DNA from: an uncultured Bacteroidales bacterium
GTDB lineage: Bacteria > Bacteroidota > Bacteroidia > Bacteroidales > P3
Reading direction: 5' to 3'
Length of the DNA stretch: 57,265 bases
Assembly: GCA_905233895.1 (NCBI GenBank)
Contig: CAJOFL010000012.1
Coordinates: 1 to 57,265, forward strand
The notes beneath the pieces were generated by a model. That model was not told the origin of the DNA and made no database searches. It worked only from the letters and a program-made list of their open reading frames with translations. Both the position numbers and the translations under genes were made by a program. This document shows positions 24,488 to 33,198 of this stretch, piece after piece. The first letter of the stretch is position 1; the number at the start of each line of letters is the position of its first letter.

Positions 24488-25384
24488 ATGAAAACAAATG
24501 CCACTTATCGGATTTTCAGTTTTTTGCTGATAGTATGCTGTGTTATGTCCTTAAATTCTACAACGGCGCAGGACAGCAGCTATGCGAGGCGCATCATCCG
24601 CGACCTTTCGTCGCCGGAGATGTTCGGACGGGGGATGCAGAATAGGGGAGACTCCATCGCGGCCGACTACCTTCGTAACGAACTGCGCAACAACGGCGTC
24701 AAGCCGCTCTGCAAGAACTATTTCCAGTATTTCCGTTTCCCCAACACCCGCACCAAGCCGCCGATCGTCCGTGCAGGCTACCGCTCGCAGAACGTCTGCG
24801 GGTATATCCCCGGCGAGACAGACTCGATGATTGTCTTCACCGCTCACTACGAGCACCTAGGCATGAACGGCGACACCATCTTCTACGGTGCCCACGACAA
24901 CGCCAGCGGCACCGCCGCAGTGATGGACCTTGCCCGCATGATGAACATCCAACGCGGCCATTACACCTACGTCTTCCTGCTTTTCGGCGGCGAGGAAAGC
25001 GGCCTTATCGGCAGCAGTTACTTCGTCGACAACCCCCTGATACGACTCTCGAAGGTCAAGCTGCTTATCAATATCGACCTTTTCTGTGGAGGTGAGGAGG
25101 GCTTGATGGTGGTCAACGCAAATGCCGACGAGACCGCCCCGTATGTCGACAAGCTGCAGCAGATCAACGACCTCCACGGCTTCGCCGCGAAGATTGCCCG
25201 TCGCGACAACGCCCGCAACAGCGACCACTACTGGTTCACCTCCGAATGCCCGGCCATCTTTATCTACACCCTCGGCGGCCCCTTCGGCGGCTACCACAGC
25301 CCCACCGACACCTGCGACGGCTGCGGACTCGCCAACTACAACAACTTCATATCCCTCATCCGAGCCTTCCTCGAACAATTGTAA
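24488..25384 (+). CDS. M28-family metallopeptidase, exported
   Basis: 298 residues from the ATG at 24488. Signal peptide to about residue 28 (SLNSTTAQ). The peptidase domain shows VFTAHYEHLGM (first zinc His), YGAHDNASGTAAVMDLARM (bridging Asp), LFGGEESGLIGSSYF (catalytic Glu-Glu) and INIDLFCGGEEG, with a late GGPFGGYHSPTDT carrying the last His. It should release N-terminal amino acids from peptides in the periplasm or at the surface. Its GC-rich codon use matches the core genes, unlike the AT-rich genes on both sides. An upstream in-frame ATG at 24404 would precede the promoter. Confidence 0.88.
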   Translation: MKTNATYRIFSFLLIVCCVMSLNSTTAQDSSYARRIIRDLSSPEMFGRGMQNRGDSIAADYLRNELRNNGVKPLCKNYFQYFRFPNTRTKPPIVRAGYRSQNVCGYIPGETDSMIVFTAHYEHLGMNGDTIFYGAHDNASGTAAVMDLARMMNIQRGHYTYVFLLFGGEESGLIGSSYFVDNPLIRLSKVKLLINIDLFCGGEEGLMVVNANADETAPYVDKLQQINDLHGFAAKIARRDNARNSDHYWFTSECPAIFIYTLGGPFGGYHSPTDTCDGCGLANYNNFISLIRAFLEQL

Positions 25385-25424
25385 ACTGGAGATTAGAAGT
25401 AAGAACTAAGAAGACTGGCACCAG

Positions 25425-25459
25425 CATAAACCGTAAACAGTAAACCGTAAACTATAAAC
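25425..25459 (+). repeat. Period-7 tract in the leader of the glsB-like gene
   Basis: Five heptamers of the form NNTAAAC run together, ending 22 bp before the ATG at 25482. The same word is used before the DUF6266 gene at 46.0 kb. Confidence 0.85.
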
Positions 25460-25481
25460 AAACCTTAAAAATCAAACAATT

Positions 25482-25727
25482 ATGGGTATCATTATCACAA
25501 TCCTCATCGGAGCCCTTGCCGGATTTCTGGCAGGCAAAATCATGAAAGGTGCCGGATTCGGCTTCTGGATCAACCTCCTCGTCGGTATTGTCGGCGGCTT
25601 CATCGGCGGTAACGTCCTCGGGTGGCTCGGAATCCACTGGGGCGGAACCCTCGTAGGCCAGATTGTCACCGCCGTCATCGGTGCCGTCATCCTCCTCTGG
25701 GTCATCTCCCTTATCAAAAAGAAATAA
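25482..25727 (+). CDS. GlsB/YeaQ/YmgE-family small membrane protein
   Basis: 81 residues of nearly continuous hydrophobic and glycine-rich sequence forming three helices. The family pattern is IIITILIGALAGFLAGKIMKG, then GFWINLLVGIVGGFIGG, then a last helix ending IGAVILLWVISLIKKK. Members are stress-associated transglycosylase-associated proteins of unknown mechanism. Preceded by a heptamer tract and followed by an intrinsic terminator. Confidence 0.9.
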   Translation: MGIIITILIGALAGFLAGKIMKGAGFGFWINLLVGIVGGFIGGNVLGWLGIHWGGTLVGQIVTAVIGAVILLWVISLIKKK

Positions 25728-25752
25728 GGAAGGCACCATGTTACAAACATCG

Positions 25753-25780
25753 ACGCTGGCCTTGCGGCCGGCGTTTTTTT
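25753..25780 (+). terminator. Intrinsic terminator after the glsB-like gene
   Basis: ACGCTGGCC pairs with GGCCGGCGT (one G-T wobble) around TTGC, followed by six further T residues. Confidence 0.9.
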
Positions 25781-25788
25781 GTAAATTA

Positions 25789-25821
25789 TTTTTGCCATAT
25801 CGCAAAAAGTTCGTATCTTTG
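25789..25821 (+). promoter_or_regulatory. Promoter and operator of the AbiE-type pair (twin of 26975-27007)
   Basis: A palindrome with arms TTTTTGC (25789-25795) and GCAAAAA (25802-25808) around CATATC is followed by AGTTCG and the -7 box TATCTTTG (25814-25821). The start codon is 11 bp further. Nearly the same 33 bp recur before the macro-like gene. Confidence 0.75.
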
Positions 25822-25832
25822 CAACTCAATAA

Positions 25833-26150
25833 ATGATAACAACCACGCACATAGAACCGCTTACTGGGCAACTGTCGCCTTATCTTTTCTGGGACATCGA
25901 CAAAGATAGTTTCGACGCAGAAAAGAACTCGGCGCAGATTATAAAGCGCGTTCTTGAATACGGCGAACTTGGCGACTGGCGCACCATACGCGACCACTAT
26001 GGACTTGATCGCATTGCAAGCGACTGCAAGACCTTGCGTTCCCTGCGTCCCGAAGCACTTTCGTTTGTGTGTGTTGTTACCGGCACAAAAAAAGAAGACT
26101 ACCGATGCTACAACTTCAGACAATCCTTCCCGACACCCTGGAACTCCTGA
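25833..26150 (+). CDS. DUF6922-type protein, probable antitoxin of an AbiE-like system
   Basis: 105 residues. The core FWDIDKDSFDAEKNSAQIIKRVLEYGELGDWRTIRDHYGLDRI ... CKTLRSLRPEALSFVCVVTGT ... DYRCYNFRQSFPTPWNS fits the short Bacteroidales proteins that precede AbiEii nucleotidyltransferases. It ends 46 bp inside the toxin gene, so the two are translated together. Antitoxin or transcription-regulator role is inferred from position and from known AbiEi logic; no helix-turn-helix is obvious by eye. Confidence 0.8.
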   Translation: MITTTHIEPLTGQLSPYLFWDIDKDSFDAEKNSAQIIKRVLEYGELGDWRTIRDHYGLDRIASDCKTLRSLRPEALSFVCVVTGTKKEDYRCYNFRQSFPTPWNS

Positions 26151-26725
26151 AGAAATTGTCGTCACAGCCGGAGATGCAGGGTATGCGTCTCGTAGGTGGC
26201 ACATCTCTCGCATTGCAGTATGGACATCGCCAGTCGGTCGACTTGGATTTCTTTGGGAAAGTATCGGTTCCTCAAGAAGATATCATCGCAATGGTTGCCC
26301 GTATCGGCAATTACACTGTGTTGAATCAGACCAACCTGATCTTGCAGATGGTCGTTTCCGGCATAAAAGTGGATATCATCGACTATGGTCGTTACGAGTG
26401 GCTAGACAACCCGATAGTTGAGGAGGGAATAACCCTCGCTTCACCAAAAGACATTGCCGCACTAAAAATCAACGCCATCGAAGGTCGCGGCAGCCGTAAA
26501 GATTTTATAGACATATACATGCTTCTCATGCATTACACGTTAGAGGAACTCTTGAATTTCTATTCACAGAAATATCCGAACTATTCCATCTTCCGTGCTC
26601 TTCTAAGTCTTTCGTATTTTGATGACGCTGAAACCGAAGCGATGCCCAAGATGTTTATCCCTGCCACATGGGATGAGATAAAATCGCGAATAACCGCTGC
26701 TGTTAAAGATTATCAAAGGCAGTAA
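26105..26725 (+). CDS. AbiEii/AbiGii-family nucleotidyltransferase, probable toxin
   Basis: 206 residues from MLQLQTILPDTLELL. The nucleotidyltransferase core reads RLVGGTSLALQYGHRQSVDLDFFG, with the GGT-S loop and the D-x-D pair, followed by VDIIDYGRYEW (third acidic residue) and PKDIAALKINAIEGRGSRKDFIDIYML. AbiEii-type toxins transfer nucleotides to RNA in type IV toxin-antitoxin and abortive-infection systems. The start at 26105 gives the family N-terminus; it overlaps the antitoxin gene by 46 bp. AT-rich relative to core genes. Confidence 0.88.
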   Translation: MLQLQTILPDTLELLKKLSSQPEMQGMRLVGGTSLALQYGHRQSVDLDFFGKVSVPQEDIIAMVARIGNYTVLNQTNLILQMVVSGIKVDIIDYGRYEWLDNPIVEEGITLASPKDIAALKINAIEGRGSRKDFIDIYMLLMHYTLEELLNFYSQKYPNYSIFRALLSLSYFDDAETEAMPKMFIPATWDEIKSRITAAVKDYQRQ

Positions 26726-26974
26726 CCAATCCACCGGTAGAAAACAACAAGGACAAACATTTCCCTTAACATAGGGATAAGATAGAGGCTTGTTAGGGTT
26801 TAATGCTACCTGCCCCCCAACACCCCACTAACCAATATACTAGTTATTATATATCGCCCAGGTGGTCCATCGTGTTGTGTTTGTGCAAAATAAGTAACAA
26901 TAGCACACACGACCACCATAACAACAATTACTTACCGCACCGTATCCACCGCCCAAGGCCGGTGATTCAAACTT

Positions 26975-27007
26975 TTTTTGCCATATCGCAAAAAGTTCGT
27001 ATTTTTG
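26975..27007 (+). promoter_or_regulatory. Distal promoter and operator of the macro-like gene (twin of 25789-25821)
   Basis: It has the same TTTTTGC/GCAAAAA palindrome (26975-26994), the same AGTTCG spacer and the -7 box TATTTTTG (27000-27007). It differs from the AbiE promoter at one position in the box. Confidence 0.75.
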
Positions 27008-27025
27008 CACATTGATTTTAACGTA

Positions 27026-27059
27026 TGTCATGAAATGACACTCATATTTCGTATTTTTG
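27026..27059 (+). promoter_or_regulatory. Proximal promoter with palindrome, macro-like gene
   Basis: A perfect palindrome with 6-bp arms TGTCAT and ATGACA around GAA (27026-27040) is followed by a second -7 box TATTTTTG (27052-27059), 19 bp before the ATG at 27079. The palindrome covers the spacer between the -33 and -7 positions. Confidence 0.6.
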
Positions 27060-27078
27060 CAGCAAAAAGGATAGAAAA

Positions 27079-28203
27079 ATGAATCATAATTACAAAGGCA
27101 GGATTTTGAAAGGAAAGATCACGGAGTTGTCTCGCTGTGAGATGTTTGTGTTTGGCAGTAACATTGAAGGGCATCATCGTGGCGGCGCTGCAAACTTGGC
27201 GTTAATGAAATTTGGGGCCAAATGGGGTAAAGGTTTTGGTCCACAAGGACAAAGCTATGCAATACCAACCATGTTTCCAAGTGTCAAGCAAATAAAACCA
27301 TACGTTGATGAGTTTGTACAATACGTTAAGGACCACCCATATATTCGTTTCTTAATTACACGTTTGGGTTGTGGTATTGCAGGTTTTAAGGACCGAGACA
27401 TTGCTCCTCTATTTGATGAATTGTGGGACGTTGACAATGCAATAATCTCTGTGGAATGGATTGTTATTCTGATGGAAAGGCACTACGGTGATGAACGGAA
27501 ACGGGATGAAGCACCAGAAGTTATTGAAGAGAATGTGCTGAAATGTTTGTGTGATAAGTATAGATATCAGATAGGTGCAAAATGGAGAGTTTATCTTCCG
27601 TCAATCATTGTCAGATATGTGATAGATGATGACAAATTCGGCTACACCTCGTTTGGCAATTTCTTCTTTTATGGCCAGGAAATGTATGTGTTTAGCGAAG
27701 ATGACAGGTGGAAAGACAAGCATTGCAAACACATTGTGCTGGACTATTTTAACGACGAATGCTGGAACCAAGGTTATGCACACAAAGTGATATTTGCCGG
27801 AGTCAGAACACCATTTAAGGACAAGAATGGTGACTATATCTATACTGGCGACGTGGTGCGTGCATACAACAAGTATGGAAAATCAGATGTGTACCCCGTG
27901 GGTGTGAATACTAATAGTGGTATTTATGCATTTATGCTTGACAATCATTGCTTGCCACTGTCCGAATGCGATAAATTTGTTCGTTTGGGTACTGTATTAT
28001 ATAATCTAGACTGGGATAAAGCGGATATTCCTTTACGTGCCAGAAACAGAGACTTTATGATAGGAGCATATGGCGCATATATGGTTGAGTCGGATTTTAG
28101 TAATATGATGATAAAAGCCAGACTTACACCAAATTTCTTTAAAGATGAACATGAATACATCGTTCTTAACACCCTTGAAGTAGAATACAACTGGAGACAT
28201 TAA
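27079..28203 (+). CDS. Macro-like domain protein (A1S_2505-type) with C-terminal YopX-like domain
   Basis: 374 residues. The N-terminal domain (about 20-130) shows MFVFGSNIEGHHRGGAANLA, GPQGQSYAIPT and FLITRLGCGIAGF. This is the pattern of phage-associated macro-like proteins of the A1S_2505 type, a fold often tied to ADP-ribose handling. The middle (about 130-235) is unassigned. Residues about 239-320 contain GVRTPFKDKNGDYIYTGDVV, close to the phage YopX motif. The gene has two promoters and precedes a nuclease-like gene by 11 bp. Low GC, consistent with phage or island origin. No activity can be claimed. Confidence 0.72.
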   Translation: MNHNYKGRILKGKITELSRCEMFVFGSNIEGHHRGGAANLALMKFGAKWGKGFGPQGQSYAIPTMFPSVKQIKPYVDEFVQYVKDHPYIRFLITRLGCGIAGFKDRDIAPLFDELWDVDNAIISVEWIVILMERHYGDERKRDEAPEVIEENVLKCLCDKYRYQIGAKWRVYLPSIIVRYVIDDDKFGYTSFGNFFFYGQEMYVFSEDDRWKDKHCKHIVLDYFNDECWNQGYAHKVIFAGVRTPFKDKNGDYIYTGDVVRAYNKYGKSDVYPVGVNTNSGIYAFMLDNHCLPLSECDKFVRLGTVLYNLDWDKADIPLRARNRDFMIGAYGAYMVESDFSNMMIKARLTPNFFKDEHEYIVLNTLEVEYNWRH

Positions 28204-28214
28204 TATAAAAAACA

Positions 28215-28760
28215 ATGAATAGAAACAGAAGTGGCATTATTGGCGAAACGGCAGTCTTGCTTAAATTGTTGGAACAAGGATTTGATGCTATTAATCTCAA
28301 TAGCGGAATAATAAACTATGAAGGGGCTGACTTGGTTTGCATCAACCCAGAGAACGGAAAGATGTGCCAGATTCAAGTAAAGACATGTGGCAAAAATCAG
28401 AAAAACCCTTTATTCCCAACAGGATTCACCTCGGATAAACATGGAACTTTCAACAAGGATCCTCACAAAGAGATAAAAGGTCCGTGGGTGTTTGTTCATA
28501 CTCATGGTAGTTGCGTTGAAGATTATACTTATTACATTCTAACAAAAAAAGAAGTCACGGATTTAATAATAGATAGTAACTATTGGTATACAAATATCTA
28601 CAATCATAAAAAAGAGCTATGTGACAGAAACTATCCTGTATGTTTGTATCTATCATGGATTACTGGCACTGATTATGACGAAAAGGCAAAAGATTACCAT
28701 TCTTTTAAGAGCAAAATAAACAGGAATCCTATTGACTGGAAATTTATCTGGGAGGATTGA
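28215..28760 (+). CDS. PD-(D/E)XK-like protein of unknown family (DUF4365-like core)
   Basis: 181 residues. GIIGETAVLLKLLEQGFDAINL gives the N-terminal Glu (E11), and GADLVCINPENGKMCQIQVKTC gives D39 and Q54-V-K56. This is the Q-variant of the nuclease core seen in several restriction-like families. The C-terminal half is Lys/Tyr-rich and lacks a recognisable domain. It follows the macro-like gene by 11 bp and ends at a strong terminator, so the two form one unit. Function unknown. Confidence 0.65.
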   Translation: MNRNRSGIIGETAVLLKLLEQGFDAINLNSGIINYEGADLVCINPENGKMCQIQVKTCGKNQKNPLFPTGFTSDKHGTFNKDPHKEIKGPWVFVHTHGSCVEDYTYYILTKKEVTDLIIDSNYWYTNIYNHKKELCDRNYPVCLYLSWITGTDYDEKAKDYHSFKSKINRNPIDWKFIWED

Positions 28761-28797
28761 GATAATGCAAATATGAGATTGTAGTTATTTGAGAATA

Positions 28798-28833
28798 AAA
28801 ACAAAGGGCTGCAGTGATGCAGCCCTTTGTTTT
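28798..28833 (+). terminator. Strong bidirectional terminator closing the accessory island
   Basis: A perfect 13-bp stem (28801-28813 with 28818-28830, core AAAGGGCTGCA) around GTGA, with A-run before and T-run after. It serves the rightward island and lies beyond the 3' end of the leftward FKBP operon. Confidence 0.95.
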
Positions 28834-28891
28834 ATTAAAGACTCGCAGATGGCGATAATGGCCGTGATGCGGGAGGAATGTGCTTTTTAAT

Positions 28892-29500
28892 TTACAGCAC
28901 CTTTATCAGTTCGACGGTGAAGATGAGGGCGGCATAGGGCGGTATGTCGGCACCAGCACCGTGTTCGCCGTAGGCGAGGTTGTAGGGGATGTAGAACTTG
29001 AAGACGGAGCCTTCCTTCATGAGCTGCACACCTTCGGTCCAACCGCGGATGACCTGATTGAGGCCGAACGAGGCGGGCTGGTTGCGACGGTAGCTGCTGT
29101 CGAAGACCGTGCCGTCGATGAGGGTGCCCTCATAGTGGCAGCGGACGGTGTCGGTGGCGCACGGCTGACGGCCGGTGCCTTCCTTGACGACCTCGTACTG
29201 CAGGCCGCTGACGGTGACAGTGACCTCCGGACGCTTAGCGTTCTCGGCGAGGAATCGCTCGCCTTCGGCGCGGGCATTCTTGCCACGCTCGGCAGCCTCA
29301 GCCTCCTGACGCTGCTCCAATTCGGAGAAGTAGTGTTCGAGCACTTCGTGCACCTCCTCGTGGCCCATACGGGGCTGACGGTCGCCCAGCACGTCGGCGA
29401 TGCCGGCGGCGAAGTCGTCTATATTGAGGCTCTCTTTCAAGCCCATTCCAGTCAATTGGTGGCCGATATTGTGGCCAAGAGCATAACTGAGTTTATCCAT
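28892..29500 (-). CDS. FKBP-type peptidyl-prolyl isomerase, cytoplasmic type (FklB-like)
   Basis: 202 residues without a signal peptide. An N-terminal helical dimerisation region (about 1-85; LSYALGHNIGHQLTGMGL) is followed by the FKBP domain (about 95-202) with VRCHYEGTLIDGTVFDSSYRR, FGLNQVIRGWTEGVQLM and PYAALIFTVELIKVL. It is the last gene of the gapA-fabG-btuF-FKBP run, 11 bp after the btuF-like stop. Confidence 0.92.
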   Translation of the reverse strand: MDKLSYALGHNIGHQLTGMGLKESLNIDDFAAGIADVLGDRQPRMGHEEVHEVLEHYFSELEQRQEAEAAERGKNARAEGERFLAENAKRPEVTVTVSGLQYEVVKEGTGRQPCATDTVRCHYEGTLIDGTVFDSSYRRNQPASFGLNQVIRGWTEGVQLMKEGSVFKFYIPYNLAYGEHGAGADIPPYAALIFTVELIKVL

Positions 29501-29511
29501 TATTTATTCAT

Positions 29512-30456
29512 TTATTTATTCATTCTTTCTCTCAGGTAGAGGATACAGTCGATGTTGCGGGGAACCTGAAGGTCGAGTGTTCCACTCACGATGCCAATCA
29601 CGTGGCCGTCGCGAACGGCGGTGAGACGGTTGTAGGGCTTCATCGAGCAGAAGGCAGCAGAGTCCTCGCGGCGCACGATGATATAGTCGGGGTCCTGCTG
29701 CACCAAGGCCTCTAGGCTGTAGCTCCAGCCCTCGACATCTTCGGCGATATTTTGGCCGCCGGCCATACGGATGATGTCGTTGATGAAGGTGTTGCCACCG
29801 GCTGTAAAGTTGCCCGCCGGCCCGAAACCAACAACGTAGTACACCTTCGGTGTGATCGCGTTATTGTGTGATTGCGTTATTGCGTCAGAATTTGGAGCGT
29901 CAGCCACTAACACATTAACACGTTCACGCATTAACGCATTCAGCGAGTCTGCTTCGTGTTCACGGCCGACAAGTCTGCCGATGGCCGTGATGTTGTCGTA
30001 TAGGGCCTCGAACCTTGGTTTCTCGATGACGCATACCATCGGTACTCCCATCTGATCCATCTGGTCGGTAACTTTCTTGCCCACCATGGAGCCGCTTATG
30101 ACCAAGTCCGGGTCGAGGGAGAGTATCTTCTCGATATTGAGGTTGGAGATGCCGCCGATGCTGGGGATGCTCCCCGCCTCGGGGGGATACTCGCAGAAGT
30201 CGGTGCGACCTACAAGTATATCCTGCGCCCCTAGGGCGTAGATAATCTCGGTGACGGCAGGGGAGAGACTCACCACCCGCTGGGGATGGTCTGGAACCAC
30301 CACCTGGCGGCCGTAGTCGTCGACGACGGTGTCGGCAACATCCTGTCGCACTGCATGCGAACAGGAGAAAAAAACTAAAAGGTAAAAACTAAAAACTAAA
30401 AGGCAAGCGACCTTGTTTTTAATTTTTAGTTTATAGTTTTTACTTTCCTTACGCAT
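29512..30456 (-). CDS. BtuF-like periplasmic binding lipoprotein (cobalamin or iron-chelate ABC uptake)
   Basis: 314 residues. Lipoprotein signal with lipobox VFFSC (Cys about 33), then an ABC-type helical-backbone binding fold: VVVPDHPQRVVSLSPAVTEIIYALGAQD, LVGRTDFCEYPPEA, EKILSLDPDLVISG and PDYIIVRREDSA. The ligand cannot be decided; no permease or ATPase gene is adjacent. Four short-period tracts lie inside the gene: two heptamer tracts that encode the Lys-rich start and the hydrophobic core of the signal, and two octamer tracts in the middle. The start at 30456 overlaps fabG by 8 bp. Confidence 0.85.
   Translation of the reverse strand: MRKESKNYKLKIKNKVACLLVFSFYLLVFFSCSHAVRQDVADTVVDDYGRQVVVPDHPQRVVSLSPAVTEIIYALGAQDILVGRTDFCEYPPEAGSIPSIGGISNLNIEKILSLDPDLVISGSMVGKKVTDQMDQMGVPMVCVIEKPRFEALYDNITAIGRLVGREHEADSLNALMRERVNVLVADAPNSDAITQSHNNAITPKVYYVVGFGPAGNFTAGGNTFINDIIRMAGGQNIAEDVEGWSYSLEALVQQDPDYIIVRREDSAAFCSMKPYNRLTAVRDGHVIGIVSGTLDLQVPRNIDCILYLRERMNK
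29852..29942 (-). repeat. Two period-8 tracts inside the btuF-like gene
   Basis: Four octamers of the form GTKATYGY at 29852-29883 and four of the form CRCRTTMA at 29911-29942 (plus strand), separated by 27 bp. Both stay in frame and encode Asn/Val/Ala-rich stretches flanking VADAPNSD. Confidence 0.8.
30374..30450 (-). repeat. Two period-7 tracts at the 5' end of the btuF-like gene
   Basis: On the plus strand, heptamers ACTAAAA/GGTAAAA (30374-30401) encode the signal-peptide core. Heptamers of the form TTTTTAN (30416-30450) encode the Lys-rich N-region just after the start codon. Confidence 0.8.
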
Positions 30457-31195
30457 CCTCCATTCCTCCGCAAATGGGCAGCACCACGCTGGTGATGTAG
30501 GGGCACATGTCGCTGGCGAGGAAGACACAGGCTTGTGCCACCTCGTCGGGCTTGCCGGGTCGTTTCATGGGAATGCGGCTGCACCAGGTATCCATCAGTT
30601 CCTTGGGCACCTGTGCTGTCATCTCGGTCTCCACAAAACCAGGGCACACCACATTGACACGGATGTTGCGGGTGGCGAACTCTTTAGCACAACTCTTGCT
30701 GAAACCTATGATACCGGCCTTGGAGGCGGCATAGTTGGCCTGGTTATAGTTGCCGGCGATGCCGACAACCGAACCGATATTCACTATCGAGCCGTAGCCC
30801 TGCTTCCACATAAAAGGCTGCACTGCTTTTGTCATGCAGAACACCGAACCGAGGTTCACGTCGAGAACGCGGCGGAACTGCTCCTCCGTCATACGCTTCA
30901 CAGCACTATCGTCAGTGATTCCGGCATTGTTGACCAGAGCATCCACACGGCCAAAATCGGCCACGACCGCCTTCACGAACTCCTGTGCCTGCTGGTAGTC
31001 GGAAACATCGTAGGCGTAGCCTTTAGCCTGAACACCAAGCTCTTGAAGTTCGTTCTCAACGGCAACCATAGCCTCATTGCGGGTGCGGCCACAGAAAGCC
31101 ACGGAAGCACCCTCGCGGGCAAACCGTATAGCAATAGCGTGACCGATGCCACGAGTGGCACCGGTCACGATTGCAATCTTGTTATGTAACAACAT
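30449..31195 (-). CDS. fabG: 3-oxoacyl-[acyl-carrier-protein] reductase (short-chain dehydrogenase)
   Basis: 248 residues of the classical SDR type: NADPH loop VTGATRGIGHAIAIRF, VNNAGIT, the catalytic Ser in NIGSVVGIAG, and YAASKAG carrying Tyr and Lys. The C-terminus GFVETEMTAQVPKE and VVLPICGGM fit FabG, which reduces beta-ketoacyl-ACP in fatty acid elongation. It lies 2 bp after gapA in the same operon. General SDR alternatives exist, but FabG is the best fit. Confidence 0.9.
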   Translation of the reverse strand: MLLHNKIAIVTGATRGIGHAIAIRFAREGASVAFCGRTRNEAMVAVENELQELGVQAKGYAYDVSDYQQAQEFVKAVVADFGRVDALVNNAGITDDSAVKRMTEEQFRRVLDVNLGSVFCMTKAVQPFMWKQGYGSIVNIGSVVGIAGNYNQANYAASKAGIIGFSKSCAKEFATRNIRVNVVCPGFVETEMTAQVPKELMDTWCSRIPMKRPGKPDEVAQACVFLASDMCPYITSVVLPICGGMEDA

Positions 31196-31197
31196 GA

Positions 31198-32211
<1,014 letters not shown>

Positions 32212-32258
32212 CTATTTTTTAGTGGTTTATAAATTATTTGATTCAATATTTGTGCCTA

Positions 32259-32266
32259 CAAAGATA
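32259..32266 (-). promoter_or_regulatory. -7 box of the gapA operon
   Basis: Minus-strand TATCTTTG, 53 bp before the gapA start. It and the mtgA box at 32320 lie 53 bp apart in the same AT-rich gap. Confidence 0.7.
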
Positions 32267-32319
32267 GTAAATGTTTTTCAATCAAACAAATGTATTTTTA
32301 ATAATTTTTAATATTTTCG

Positions 32320-32327
32320 TATCTTTG
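32320..32327 (+). promoter_or_regulatory. -7 box of mtgA
   Basis: TATCTTTG followed by CA, only 9 bp before the ATG at 32337, so the leader would be a few nucleotides. Confidence 0.7.
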
Positions 32328-32336
32328 CATTGCGAT

Positions 32337-33197
32337 ATGGGGAAAGGCAAAAAACATAAGCCATTGAAAGCCAAAGCATCCAACAAAGGCAGAGGACTGC
32401 GCAAGTGGCGCGAGTTGAACTTCTTTGGACGCATATGGCGTGTACTTTGGGTGTCGGTGCTTACGGTGTGGCTTTTCACTGTGCTGCAGGTGCTTCTGGG
32501 ATGGTTTATCAACCCACCGCTGACACCGTTGATGGTACAACGCTGGTGGCAACAACTGACTCAGAAGGACCGCCCCGTACATTTTGAGCGTGATTATGTG
32601 CCGATTGACGATATTTCGCCCAACCTAATCACTGCAGTCGTATACTCCGAGGACGGGCTTTTCATGTACCATAACGGCTTCGACGTGAAGCAAATGAAGG
32701 CAGCCTACCGTGAGAACGCCGCCGGAAGACGATTCCGCGGAGGCTCGACCATAAGCCAACAAACTGCCAAAAATGCCTTCCTTCCGCACTCTCGCAAGAT
32801 GTGGCGCAAAGCCGCAGAGGCCTATTACACAGTGATGATCGAGGCAGTGTGGGGCAAACGGAGAATAATGGAGGTGTATCTGAATATCGTAGAGTTCGGC
32901 GACGGCATTTACGGCTGCGAGGCAGCTTCGCAGCATTACTTCGGCCACTCGGCGGAAAAACTCTCGCGCAACGAGGCATCTCAGTTGGCGGCCACATTAC
33001 CATCGCCCTTGAAACGGAATCCAAGCCATCAGACACCCTACTTCCGCCGCCGCACAGCCGACATACAGAACCGCTTTAAGTGGGGCAGGGTAGACCTCAC
33101 TAAACCAGTGGATAAGAGTAAACTAAAGAAGGAACATCGCGAGACCCTCTGGGATTTCTACAAGTGGAAGAAGGAACAGGAGAAAAAAAACAAGTAA
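32337..33197 (+). CDS. mtgA: Monofunctional peptidoglycan glycosyltransferase
   Basis: 286 residues. A very basic N-terminal tail and one membrane helix (about 33-53) precede a GT51 domain: VVYSEDGLFMYHNGFD (catalytic Glu), RRFRGGSTISQQTAKN, KRRIMEVYLNIVEFGDGIYG (second Glu) and SRNEASQLAATLPSP. It polymerises lipid II outside the inner membrane. The start at 32337 was chosen because upstream in-frame ATGs precede the promoter. The stop lies 1 bp before the xerD start. Confidence 0.95.
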   Translation: MGKGKKHKPLKAKASNKGRGLRKWRELNFFGRIWRVLWVSVLTVWLFTVLQVLLGWFINPPLTPLMVQRWWQQLTQKDRPVHFERDYVPIDDISPNLITAVVYSEDGLFMYHNGFDVKQMKAAYRENAAGRRFRGGSTISQQTAKNAFLPHSRKMWRKAAEAYYTVMIEAVWGKRRIMEVYLNIVEFGDGIYGCEAASQHYFGHSAEKLSRNEASQLAATLPSPLKRNPSHQTPYFRRRTADIQNRFKWGRVDLTKPVDKSKLKKEHRETLWDFYKWKKEQEKKNK

Positions 33198-33198
33198 A

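Larger units (their letters stand above)
26726..27078. other. 353-bp gap between the AbiE pair and the macro-like gene
   Basis: The left 250 bp (26726-26974) is low-complexity in places (CCCCCAACACCCCA) and holds no convincing gene on either strand. The right 100 bp carries two promoters and two palindromes listed separately. Confidence 0.6.

Noticed and set aside
26840..27031. Short minus-strand frame in the gap before the macro-like gene
   Set aside because: It runs through the promoter and palindromes and encodes a low-complexity peptide rich in Cys and Tyr with no family match.
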